Below the pieces are notes generated by a model. That model was given only the letters and a program-made list of their open reading frames with translations, did not search any database and had not been told where the DNA came from. A DNA stretch of 41,928 bases from CAG-826 sp964546565. GTDB taxonomy: Bacteria > Bacillota_I > Bacilli_A > RFN20 > CAG-826. The stretch covers positions 1 to 41,928 of the forward strand of contig CAZJKC010000008.1 of NCBI GenBank assembly GCA_964546565.1, given 5' to 3'. Of the stretch, positions 26,323-33,464 are shown piece by piece. A program made the position numbers and the translations under genes. How positions within the stretch are numbered: position 1 is the first letter of the stretch; each line of letters begins with the position of its first letter.

Positions 26323-26374
26323 TTTATACTAACAAATGACAACATTTGACAAAAATTTGCTTATAATATATTTT
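26323..26374. promoter_or_regulatory. back-to-back divergent promoters sharing a -35
   Basis: Plus strand: TTGACA (26346-26351), 17 nt, TATTTT (26369-26374), toward rqcH. Minus strand: TTGTCA (26352-26347), 18 nt, TATAAA (26328-26323), toward the glycosyltransferase. The two -35 boxes overlap by five bases. An inverted repeat CAAATG-ACAA-CATTTG (26333-26348) touches both. A second candidate for rqcH is an extended -10 TGC-TATGAT at 26409-26417. Confidence 0.5.
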
Positions 26375-26434
26375 TTTTGTTTTTTTAAGAAATTATCTCC
26401 TTTTTTTATGCTATGATGTTGATGGTGATGGTCA

Positions 26435-27826
26435 ATGAAATTAACAGTCAGTCATCTTCGCTTTATCGTTGATGAAATTAAAAGAAAAGCTGCCGGATCT
26501 TATATCGGAAAACTAGTCGAATATACAAAAAACGACTACTTTTTTTCATTGTCAAAGCTAAAAAATGAAAGGGTTGTTATTTCTTTAGAATCTTCGCATC
26601 CTTTTTTAAGTTTAACTTCTTTTAAATCATCATCAAACACGCTTTCTTCACCATTTTATCTTTCGTTAAGAAAAGAATTGGATCATGCGTATTTAGAAAA
26701 TGTCGAAATATGGAATAACGATCGTATTGTGGCTTTTACTTTACGTTGCACCAATGAGTATTACGAAACGAATAAACGCTACCTCATTATTGAACTAATT
26801 ACTGGAAACACCAATATTCTTTTATTAGATAAGGATTTAAATATCTTAATAGTGAATCGTCCTACTACTCTTGATAGCAAAAGACCATTATTAAAAGGAA
26901 TAACCTATCAACTCCCTATCAAGAATAATGATTGGGATGATAACCAACAATCTCTTCCATTTGATTATTTAGCGCTTTTTGATCAATATCAAAATGACTT
27001 GATTGCAAAAAGAAAAAAAGAAAAATACCACGCTCTTATCAAATTGATTAAATCGCAAAAGAAATCATTAGAAAAAAAGTTATGTATATTAGAAAAAGAA
27101 AAGCAAGTAGCCCAAGATAAAGATTTATGGAAACTATATGGCGATTATATATTTACTTATCTTTCCCAAATTGAAAAAGGGGCAGCAACTTTAAGAATCG
27201 ACGATATCGTTATACCTCTTGATTCTCAAAAATCACCAAAAGAAATGGGCCTAATGTATTATAAAAAATATCAAAAGGCTCGTAATGCCGAAGAACATTT
27301 ACAAAAACAGATAAAAGAAACTAAGGAAAAATTAAATTATTTTACAATATTAGAAGATCAATGGGAGACCGCTAGTGAAAGAGATTTAAAAGAAATTGAA
27401 GATGAATTAATAGAACAAGGTTATTTCCATAGTAAATCGAAAAAAAAGAAAAGCGGAAGATCCGCCATTAATCCATATTTTTGCTTTTATCAAAATGTAA
27501 AAATTGGGTTTGGAAAAAACAATTTACAAAACGATACATTAACCTTTCATTTAGCCCATAATAATCATTATTTTTTACATATCAAAGACCATCCTGGATC
27601 ACATATCGTTATCTTTGATTCCCATCCTTCTAAAGATGTTATAGAATATGCTTGTGCTCTCGCCCTAGCGATAGCCCATAAATTAGATGGTGATATTATT
27701 ATTACGCCCATTAATCAAGTCAAAAAAACTGCGACTCGTGGTTTAGTGCAATTAAATCACTATGAAACCATTCATATTAATAAATATGATGAACGTTTAT
27801 TTACTTTTCTTTTCGAAGAGAAATGA
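26435..27826 (+). CDS. rqcH: compact RqcH/NFACT ribosome quality control protein
   Basis: 463 residues versus about 570 in Bacillus RqcH. NFACT-N (1 to about 170) keeps the Asp96-Arg97 pair (NNDRI) that matches the DR motif needed for alanine tailing. A coiled-coil middle (about 190-335) matches the CC-M of RqcH, ending in a DLKEIEDELIEQGYF segment. NFACT-R (about 350-463) has GKNNLQNDTLTFHLA and HIKDHPGSHIVI. The helix-hairpin-helix domain that normally lies between NFACT-N and the coiled coil is absent, which explains the missing ~100 residues. It binds 50S-peptidyl-tRNA and adds Ala tails to stalled chains. Formerly annotated as fibronectin-binding protein. The 3' end overlaps trmL by 30 nt, convergently. 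Confidence 0.9.
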   Translation: MKLTVSHLRFIVDEIKRKAAGSYIGKLVEYTKNDYFFSLSKLKNERVVISLESSHPFLSLTSFKSSSNTLSSPFYLSLRKELDHAYLENVEIWNNDRIVAFTLRCTNEYYETNKRYLIIELITGNTNILLLDKDLNILIVNRPTTLDSKRPLLKGITYQLPIKNNDWDDNQQSLPFDYLALFDQYQNDLIAKRKKEKYHALIKLIKSQKKSLEKKLCILEKEKQVAQDKDLWKLYGDYIFTYLSQIEKGAATLRIDDIVIPLDSQKSPKEMGLMYYKKYQKARNAEEHLQKQIKETKEKLNYFTILEDQWETASERDLKEIEDELIEQGYFHSKSKKKKSGRSAINPYFCFYQNVKIGFGKNNLQNDTLTFHLAHNNHYFLHIKDHPGSHIVIFDSHPSKDVIEYACALALAIAHKLDGDIIITPINQVKKTATRGLVQLNHYETIHINKYDERLFTFLFEEK

Positions 27827-28318
27827 TGAACCTTTAATTACTTCTTGAGTGCTTAATCCATAAAAATGTTGTTGCCGCATCACTTCATACGCTACTAAAG
27901 CAACACAATTTGCTAAATTTAAACTACGAGCACTCGCGACCATCGGAATCCGTAAACAGCGATCATAATGACTTTTTAATAAATCATGAGGAATCCCTGT
28001 TGATTCCCGGCCAAACATTACATAGTAATTGTGTTCAATGTGGCTAAAGTCTTGTGTCGCATAATTTATTTGTCCATAACGAGTAATATAATAAATATCG
28101 GCATGAGGATTATGACTAATAAAATCTTCATATGAAGAATATAGATGTAATGAAAGTCCTTCAAGATAATCCATACCAGCCCGTTTCAATGATTTATCAT
28201 CAAGAGTAAAAGATAAAGGACCAATAATATGGAGAGTCGCGTTTATCGCGCGACATGTCCGCATAATATTTCCAGTATTGGCAGGTTTTTCCGGTTGATA
28301 TAAAATAATATGGAGCAT
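27797..28318 (-). CDS. trmL: tRNA (cytidine/uridine-34 2'-O)-methyltransferase
   Basis: 173-residue SPOUT enzyme, at the upper end of the usual 150-170 length. Seen: an N-terminal PEKPANTGNIMRT (motif 1), MFGRESTGIP (motif 2, knot), and RIPMVASARSLNLANCVALVAYE (motif 3, SAM-binding knot with the conserved SLNLAN). It methylates the wobble ribose of leucine tRNAs. AGAGGTG precedes the ATG. It is convergent with rqcH, with the last ten codons overlapping, and divergent from the phosphotransferase gene, 50 bp away. Confidence 0.94.
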   Translation of the reverse strand: MLHIILYQPEKPANTGNIMRTCRAINATLHIIGPLSFTLDDKSLKRAGMDYLEGLSLHLYSSYEDFISHNPHADIYYITRYGQINYATQDFSHIEHNYYVMFGRESTGIPHDLLKSHYDRCLRIPMVASARSLNLANCVALVAYEVMRQQHFYGLSTQEVIKGSSFLFEKKSK

Positions 28319-28368
28319 AAAAACACCTCTTTTAATTACTATAACATTTTCAAAGAAAGAAGGTATAG

Positions 28369-29193
28369 ATGATGAATGATATAAGTCAATATTTTACCAT
28401 TGAACCGATTAATGAAATTCATGAAATCAATTTAGGATTAAGCAATAATCATTATCTTATAAATCAAAAGTATATTTTGCGAGTACCTAAGGAACCAAAG
28501 CGGCCAGATTTTCATATTGAAAATGAAATCAATATTGAACAAGTGGCTAGTACATGGCTTCATCCTTCTATTCCTATTACTTATTTCGATAAAGAAAATG
28601 AGCTAAAAATAACTCCTTTTATCAAGGGATTTACCCATTTTCAAAAAGAGATAGCCACATATGATAATTATCGTGACATTGCTCATTTATTAAATAAATT
28701 ACATCACCTAGAAGTTGCTAATCTTGCAAGCTTTAATGGTGTAAAAAGACTTTATTTATATAAAGAATACTCTTCTATTTCAACTCATCCTTTAGAAAAT
28801 AACATCATCGATAATTATCAAAAACACATGTCAAAAGAACTTGTTCCTTGTCATCATGATTTGGTCAGTGGCAATATTCTTCTTTTTAAAGACCATGTCG
28901 AAATTATCGATTTTGAATATGCCGGTTATGATGATCCTTTTTTTGATCTCGCCTCTTTTATTAGCGAAAATAATATCAAAGATATTCAAATGATATCTTT
29001 TTTCTTAACAGAATATTTTGGATATCCGCCAACACATGAAATTTATCAAAAACTAGTTGCTTTTCTTCAATTTAATGACCTTCTATGGTTTTATTGGGCC
29101 AATATGATGTATCAACTATATCATGAAGCCATTTATCAAGAGATTGCTAAAGAAAAAGCGGAACATCTTTCCGCTCCTTTACATTTTTTATAA
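28369..29193 (+). CDS. choline/ethanolamine-kinase-like phosphotransferase (APH fold)
   Basis: 274 residues of the aminoglycoside phosphotransferase/LicA fold: a small N lobe (YILRVP with the ATP Lys region), catalytic CHHDLVSGN (Asp164, Asn169), DFEYAG (metal Asp181) and a DPFFDLASF segment typical of choline kinases and LicA. It probably phosphorylates a small alcohol such as choline, or a thiamine-like molecule; substrate not determined. Two adjacent ATGs (28369, 28372) both fit the AGAAGG site. It overlaps the next gene by 6 nt convergently. No licB, licC or licD is adjacent. Confidence 0.75.
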   Translation: MMNDISQYFTIEPINEIHEINLGLSNNHYLINQKYILRVPKEPKRPDFHIENEINIEQVASTWLHPSIPITYFDKENELKITPFIKGFTHFQKEIATYDNYRDIAHLLNKLHHLEVANLASFNGVKRLYLYKEYSSISTHPLENNIIDNYQKHMSKELVPCHHDLVSGNILLFKDHVEIIDFEYAGYDDPFFDLASFISENNIKDIQMISFFLTEYFGYPPTHEIYQKLVAFLQFNDLLWFYWANMMYQLYHEAIYQEIAKEKAEHLSAPLHFL

Positions 29194-29604
29194 GCCACAA
29201 TCTTCATCGGTATCGGAAGAATAAAAACAATGATTTTTATATCTTCCTTCAAACTGACCCCAAAACTTACTTTTACAAGGTTTTCCTTTCCCAGGAGCTT
29301 GAAAATATAAAGCTTTGTATGCTGGATCAGCACGCCAAAATTTAATACAATCAAAAGCTAAACGCCTTTCTAAATTTGTAGCCCCGGCTTGAAATAAAGG
29401 GGTCTTGATACCTTCAAAGGCATTTTTTTGCATAATTACTTCTTCAATAGAATTTCTTTTTTTAAACGGGGAGCATCTCGCTACAACACGATTAACTACG
29501 ACATTCCCCACCAATTTCATACCAAAGGGACCTTCTCCTTGCGCTTCTGAACGCATCAATCGACCTAATAAAGATATATCATTTTCACGATAATGAACTC
29601 GCAT
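29188..29604 (-). CDS. CwlJ/SleB-like cell wall hydrolase
   Basis: 138 residues matching the Hydrolase_2 family: a RLMRSEAQGEG motif with the candidate catalytic Glu20, GMKLVGNVVVNRV, then NAFEGI and a C-terminal ALYFQAPGKG segment. No signal peptide is visible; this and the length resemble CwlJ (about 142 residues), a spore-coat-associated cortex hydrolase, more than SleB. Whether this organism sporulates is not shown. AAGGGTGAT precedes the ATG. Peptidoglycan cleavage is inferred from the family. Confidence 0.78.
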   Translation of the reverse strand: MRVHYRENDISLLGRLMRSEAQGEGPFGMKLVGNVVVNRVVARCSPFKKRNSIEEVIMQKNAFEGIKTPLFQAGATNLERRLAFDCIKFWRADPAYKALYFQAPGKGKPCKSKFWGQFEGRYKNHCFYSSDTDEDCGL

Positions 29605-29672
29605 TTATTTATCACCCTTATTAGTTTATGTCTCTTTTTGAAAAAGGTGGATATTTTTATAATCAAGTTCTT

Positions 29673-29700
29673 TTAAAAAAAGATGGCATTAAACCACCTT
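29673..29700 (-). terminator. terminator after fsa
   Basis: Minus strand AAGGTGG-TTTAATG-CCATCTT (7 bp, one G-U) followed by seven T, 12 bp after the fsa stop. Confidence 0.82.
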
Positions 29701-29711
29701 TATATTGAATA

Positions 29712-30347
29712 CTATTTTTTCGAAGCTTCTTTAAAAATCGCTAAGCCATTATCAGTTAAAGGATCACGTACCATTTTTTCAAGGACATTATATGGCACTG
29801 TGGCAATATCGGCACCCACAAGGGCAGCTTGTTCAATATGTGCTAAATTACGAATACTAGCCGCAATTACTTGCGTATCATAGCCGTAGTTATTGATCAT
29901 AATCATAATCTTTTCGACTAATTCAGCACCCGATCGTCCCGCATCATCAACCCGTCCCATAAATGGTGAAATGTATGTTGCGCCCGCTTCACATGCCATA
30001 ATGGCTTGAGGAACAGTAAAGACTAAAGTGACATTGGTGTGTATACCTTCTTTATGTAATATCGAAGTAGCGGCGATACCATCCATAGTCATCGGAATTT
30101 TAATAACGATATTAGGATGAATTTTTGCTAATTCACGGGCTTCTTTTACCATTTCTTCAGCACTAGCTTCCTGGACTTCCGCGGAAATAGGACCATCAAC
30201 TAATTCAACAATTTCTTTAATAACATCCTCTAATTTTCTTCCTTCTTTTGCAATTAATGAAGGATTAGTAGTTACTCCACTTATTACTCCCCATTTAGAA
30301 GCAATACGAATATGTTCAATATTCGCGGTATCAATAAATAATTTCAT
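29712..30347 (-). CDS. fsa: fructose-6-phosphate aldolase/TalC-type transaldolase
   Basis: 211 residues from the ATG at 30347, with AAGGAG 7 nt upstream; the longer frame adds 12 residues before the conserved start MKLFIDTAN. Small class I aldolase: Asp6, GVTTNPSLIAKEG, Schiff-base Lys83 in VIKIPMT, GIHTNVTLVFT, AGATYISPFMGRVDDAG. The 211-residue single-domain type includes both transaldolases and fructose-6-phosphate aldolases, and sequence reading alone does not separate them. A transaldolase role would complement the rpe gene in the pentose phosphate pathway. It is co-transcribed with ppa; its Shine-Dalgarno directly follows the ppa stop. Confidence 0.92.
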   Translation of the reverse strand: MKLFIDTANIEHIRIASKWGVISGVTTNPSLIAKEGRKLEDVIKEIVELVDGPISAEVQEASAEEMVKEARELAKIHPNIVIKIPMTMDGIAATSILHKEGIHTNVTLVFTVPQAIMACEAGATYISPFMGRVDDAGRSGAELVEKIMIMINNYGYDTQVIAASIRNLAHIEQAALVGADIATVPYNVLEKMVRDPLTDNGLAIFKEASKK

Positions 30348-30360
30348 TTCTATTCTCCTT

Positions 30361-30891
30361 TTACTTTTTAAACTTTTTTTCATAATTTATAATTGCATCT
30401 TGAATGACTTTTATAGCCTTTTCTCGTCCTTCAATTGATAAAACAACCGTATCTTTTTTTTCTAAGTTCTTATATACACGAAAAAAATGACAAATTTCAT
30501 CAAAAATATGTTCTGGTAATTCTTTAATTTCACGATAATTACCATAAATCGGATCATGGGCACATACCGCAATGATTTTTTCATCAGGCAAGCCGGTATC
30601 AACCATGTTAACAATACCAATAGGATAACATTGAACTAGCGCCAAAGGAACAATCGGTTCTGAACAAATCACCAAAACATCAAGTGGATCATAATCACCA
30701 GCATAAGTATGCGGGATAAAGCCATAATTTTGGGGATAATGGGTGGATGTATAAAGAATACGATCCAAAATTAAAGTACCCGTTTCTTTATCAAGTTCAT
30801 ACTTGTTTTTACATCCTGCAGGAATTTCAATACAAGCCAAAAAATCTTCTGGTTTAATTCGATCCTTCGACACATCATGCCAAATATTCAT
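30361..30891 (-). CDS. ppa: inorganic pyrophosphatase, family I
   Basis: 176 residues, normal for soluble family I enzymes. Seen: CIEIPAGCKNKYE (Lys and Glu of the active site), YPQNYGFIPHT, DYDPLDVLV (metal-binding Asp triad), DEKIIAVCAHDPIY, and FFRVYKNLE. It removes pyrophosphate made by polymer synthesis, including the GlgC reaction upstream in the window. GGGAGG lies about 8 nt before the ATG. It is the first gene of a two-gene unit with the transaldolase-like gene. Confidence 0.97.
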   Translation of the reverse strand: MNIWHDVSKDRIKPEDFLACIEIPAGCKNKYELDKETGTLILDRILYTSTHYPQNYGFIPHTYAGDYDPLDVLVICSEPIVPLALVQCYPIGIVNMVDTGLPDEKIIAVCAHDPIYGNYREIKELPEHIFDEICHFFRVYKNLEKKDTVVLSIEGREKAIKVIQDAIINYEKKFKK

Positions 30892-30912
30892 GTTAGGACC
30901 TCCCTTTTTTTA

Positions 30913-30921
30913 ATTTTAGCA
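30913..30921 (-). promoter_or_regulatory. extended -10 promoter of ppa-fsa
   Basis: Minus strand TGC-TAAAAT, the same nine bases as at the rsmB-like operon, about 22 bp before the ATG. No clear -35. Confidence 0.5.
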
Positions 30922-30961
30922 CATATAAATGGAAAAAAGCATAAAAGGTTAATTTTTTATA

Positions 30962-30970
30962 TGATATAAT
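30962..30970 (+). promoter_or_regulatory. extended -10 promoter of the lipoprotein gene
   Basis: TGA-TATAAT, a perfect -10 with TG extension, about 22 bp before the GTG start. The -35 region is poor. Confidence 0.6.
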
Positions 30971-30992
30971 ATCAACAAAAGGAGGGATGATT

Positions 30993-31562
30993 GTGTATAA
31001 AAAAATACTCGGTACTTCATTAATATTCTTTGCCATCTTGCTTTCATCTTGTAATAATATTCATGGATTGCCAAATGAACAAAAAATTCCTCTAATCAAA
31101 AATGAAAGCTATATAAAGCCAGAAGATGTCGATTATCAAAATCTTTCTTACTATGATTATAGTGAGGCTATCAATGCTCCCGAAGTTGTTAAGAAAATTG
31201 ATAATAAAGAAAGTTTTGTGCTTTTTACTCATTCAGTAACTTGTGAATCATGCTTAAGTATTAAAAATAACTTAATGAAATATATATGCTCAACCCAATA
31301 TGTTATAACCACTCTTGCGTATTCCGAATATATCAATGGCGAATGGGTCTCAAACATTGATGAAATCGCTTATAATCTTGCCGATCGTTATCCTGAATTT
31401 TTTAAAAAAACAACCGATTCATCATTAGCAAATGGTGTCCCTTATTTCTATTTTTTTCTTCAAGGGGAAATGATTGCCAACACTCATATTCCTTCGAAAT
31501 GTTTCAAAAGTTATCAGTATTTTAAATCATTTCTCAATGGTTATATAAAAGATAAACAATAA
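30993..31562 (+). CDS. thioredoxin-fold lipoprotein
   Basis: 189 residues starting at GTG 30993, 7 nt after GGAGG; an ATG two codons earlier abuts the Shine-Dalgarno. Signal peptide with lipobox LSSC, lipidated Cys20. After a Tyr/Asp-rich spacer there is a thioredoxin-like domain with TCESC (Cys84, Cys87) and a candidate cis-Pro150 in NGVPYFYFF. It is probably a membrane-anchored extracellular thiol-disulfide protein; the direction (oxidase, reductase or redox sensor) cannot be told. It is divergent from ppa. No CcdA or other redox partner is adjacent. Confidence 0.72.
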   Translation: MYKKILGTSLIFFAILLSSCNNIHGLPNEQKIPLIKNESYIKPEDVDYQNLSYYDYSEAINAPEVVKKIDNKESFVLFTHSVTCESCLSIKNNLMKYICSTQYVITTLAYSEYINGEWVSNIDEIAYNLADRYPEFFKKTTDSSLANGVPYFYFFLQGEMIANTHIPSKCFKSYQYFKSFLNGYIKDKQ

Positions 31563-31750
31563 AATTAGAGCAACTCTTTATTTTTTTTTAGCAAGGTAAA
31601 GCAGAATATAACATCCATTTATCATAATGCTCATTGCTTATGGTGATAATATAGAATCGATAAGCGTAAAAAGCTTAATTTCATTTGCCTTCAGTTCCAC
31701 TTTTATTTCGAACTACATTTTCATTTAACTATCGATTGACTCATATATTA
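31563..31750. other. non-coding region with inverted repeats
   Basis: No convincing open frame. It starts with a weak AGAG-CAA-CTCT hairpin and a T-run (31567-31589), a possible terminator for the lipoprotein gene. Further inside: TTATCA/TGATAA (31619-31649), TAAGC/GCTTA (31661-31677) and AATCGATA/TATCGATT (31655-31737). It could be an untranslated small RNA or just spacer; no known RNA family is recognised. Confidence 0.3.
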
Positions 31751-31751
31751 C

Positions 31752-31808
31752 AAAAAAATCTATCTCATAAAAACTTGATTTTCTTATAAGATAGATTTGT
31801 TTTTTTAC
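31752..31808. terminator. long bidirectional hairpin terminator
   Basis: Ten-bp stem AAATCTATCT/AGATAGATTT (31756-31765 with 31789-31798), extended by ATAA/TTAT pairs. It has seven A before it and a T-run after it, so it can end transcripts from both sides: the lipoprotein gene and the GNAT gene. Confidence 0.75.
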
Positions 31809-31810
31809 TT

Positions 31811-32929
31811 TTAAAATTTCATAATCCAACAACGACGTTTTTTATGTTGTTTAGCATTAAATAATTTCCATTGAGCTTGCACTTCCGCATTAGTCTCTAA
31901 TTCAGGACCGGTTTCTGCAAATTTTACACCATTTTTGATACAAGATTTAATTCCTTCATTTAAAATAATGACATTAACACCATTCCCCATATATTCAGGG
32001 CGCACACCAATGGAATAAAGATCAACAACATCGTGATGTTTCATCGTTTTTAATAAGGAAATTATGCCTTTTAAAGTTAATTTACCCTTACACTTTTGCA
32101 TTGCTTTAGAAATAGATGGGGCTAATAAACCATAGCCGATTAATTCATCTTTATCACTATATATAGCGTACAAGTATTCAACATTCAATATAGTCTTGAA
32201 ATTACTCATGAATTCCTTCTTTTGTCTTTCCGAAATAGCGGTATAACCATACAACTTATTATAAACAACATTCATAATATCAATACCTTCATATATGGCC
32301 GGTGTTGCTTCTTTAATCGATGCAAATTTACGCACCTTATAACCGAATTTCTTTATAGACCGATTAGCGATACGATCTAAAGACTCAAGAGGATGATCAG
32401 GAATAGCAATTTGATATTCAAACCAATCACATTCTTTTTCAAAGCCCAATTTTTTCATATGGTCTAAATAATATTCATGATTGTAAATGGTAATATACAT
32501 TGATAATTGATCAAATCCTTCAATTAACATTCCTTCTTTATCTAAATCGGAGAAACCAATGGGCCCAATTATTTCATGAGCGTCATATGTTAACGCTATT
32601 TCTTTAATCTTATCAATAAGTGTTTTTGATACTTCGTAATCATCAATGAAATCAAAACGCGTAATACGCATTTGTTTTTTACCAACTTTTTCGGCATATT
32701 TACGATTAAAAATACCCGCTACACGACCAACAATGCGCTTATCTTGATAAGCTAAAAACAAATAAACATCCGACCATTCATAAGAGCCATTCTTTTTCGG
32801 GTCAAACATCGCCATTTCATCAGCAATAAGAGGGGGAACATAATATGGATTATTTTTATATAAATAATTTTGGAATTTTATAAATTTTTTTAAATCTTTT
32901 TTTGATTTTACTTCTTTTAAAACTATCAT
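31811..32929 (-). CDS. GNAT-family acyltransferase-like protein
   Basis: 372 residues. The N-terminal part (about 1-160) and the C-terminal part (about 200-370) both look GNAT-like. The last has VDLYSIGVRPEYMGNGVNVIILN, where the GxGxG-type acetyl-CoA loop reads EYMGNGVN. The ends FAETGPELETNAEVQAQW and RRCWIMK are the pattern seen in large GNAT proteins of unknown substrate. GGAGG lies close upstream of the ATG. It is monocistronic, with an extended -10 promoter and a terminator at each end. Substrate unknown. Confidence 0.65.
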   Translation of the reverse strand: MIVLKEVKSKKDLKKFIKFQNYLYKNNPYYVPPLIADEMAMFDPKKNGSYEWSDVYLFLAYQDKRIVGRVAGIFNRKYAEKVGKKQMRITRFDFIDDYEVSKTLIDKIKEIALTYDAHEIIGPIGFSDLDKEGMLIEGFDQLSMYITIYNHEYYLDHMKKLGFEKECDWFEYQIAIPDHPLESLDRIANRSIKKFGYKVRKFASIKEATPAIYEGIDIMNVVYNKLYGYTAISERQKKEFMSNFKTILNVEYLYAIYSDKDELIGYGLLAPSISKAMQKCKGKLTLKGIISLLKTMKHHDVVDLYSIGVRPEYMGNGVNVIILNEGIKSCIKNGVKFAETGPELETNAEVQAQWKLFNAKQHKKRRCWIMKF

Positions 32930-32950
32930 AAGACCTCCGCGTACATTTGC

Positions 32951-32959
32951 ATATTAGCA
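32951..32959 (-). promoter_or_regulatory. extended -10 promoter of the GNAT gene
   Basis: Minus strand TGC-TAATAT, the same nine bases as the XRE promoter, 22 bp before the ATG. Confidence 0.45.
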
Positions 32960-33011
32960 CAAAAGCAAATCATAAAACAATAAAATTCTTTATCTTTGAA
33001 TAAATCATAAG

Positions 33012-33053
33012 CAAAAAAAATGACCATTGAAATAATATTTTTTTCAATAGTCA
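33012..33053 (-). terminator. terminator of the ATP synthase operon
   Basis: Minus strand TGACTATTGAA-(11 nt)-TTCAATGGTCA: 10 of 11 pairs, one mismatch, followed by eight T. It lies 16 bp after the atpC stop. Confidence 0.85.
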
Positions 33054-33068
33054 TCACTTTTACAATAA

Positions 33069-33464
33069 TTATTCAGAAGCAATTTTTATTCTATTCAATG
33101 CCCTTTGCAAAGCAATTTCTGCACGCTTAATATCAATATCAGGTGTTTTCTTTTCTAATCTTCCCCGGGCTCGTTCTTCCGCGTCTTGGGCTCTTTTTAA
33201 ATCAATTTTTTCTTTAAATTCAATTGCCGTCGCAAGAATCATTACTTTTTCTTCTTGAACATGAATGACGCCTCCGGAAATGGCACAAACTTTTGTATCT
33301 TTTTGATAACGAATAGTCATCTTACCAATTTCAATCATGGAAACAAGGGGAAAATGATGAGGAAGAATACCGGTCAACCCTTCTGTCAATGGAAGATTAA
33401 TAATATCGGCTTCGCCTTCATAAAACAAACCTTTCGGCGTTATTATTTGATAATGAAAACTCAT
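33069..33464 (-). CDS. atpC: ATP synthase F1 epsilon subunit
   Basis: 131 residues: N-terminal beta-sandwich (GLFYEGEADIINLPLTEGLTG, HFPLVSMIEIG) and a C-terminal helical hairpin (KRAQDAEERARGRLE). It couples gamma rotation to F1 and regulates ATP hydrolysis. Last gene of the operon. Its ATG overlaps the atpD stop (TAATG), and a strong terminator follows. Confidence 0.96.
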   Translation of the reverse strand: MSFHYQIITPKGLFYEGEADIINLPLTEGLTGILPHHFPLVSMIEIGKMTIRYQKDTKVCAISGGVIHVQEEKVMILATAIEFKEKIDLKRAQDAEERARGRLEKKTPDIDIKRAEIALQRALNRIKIASE

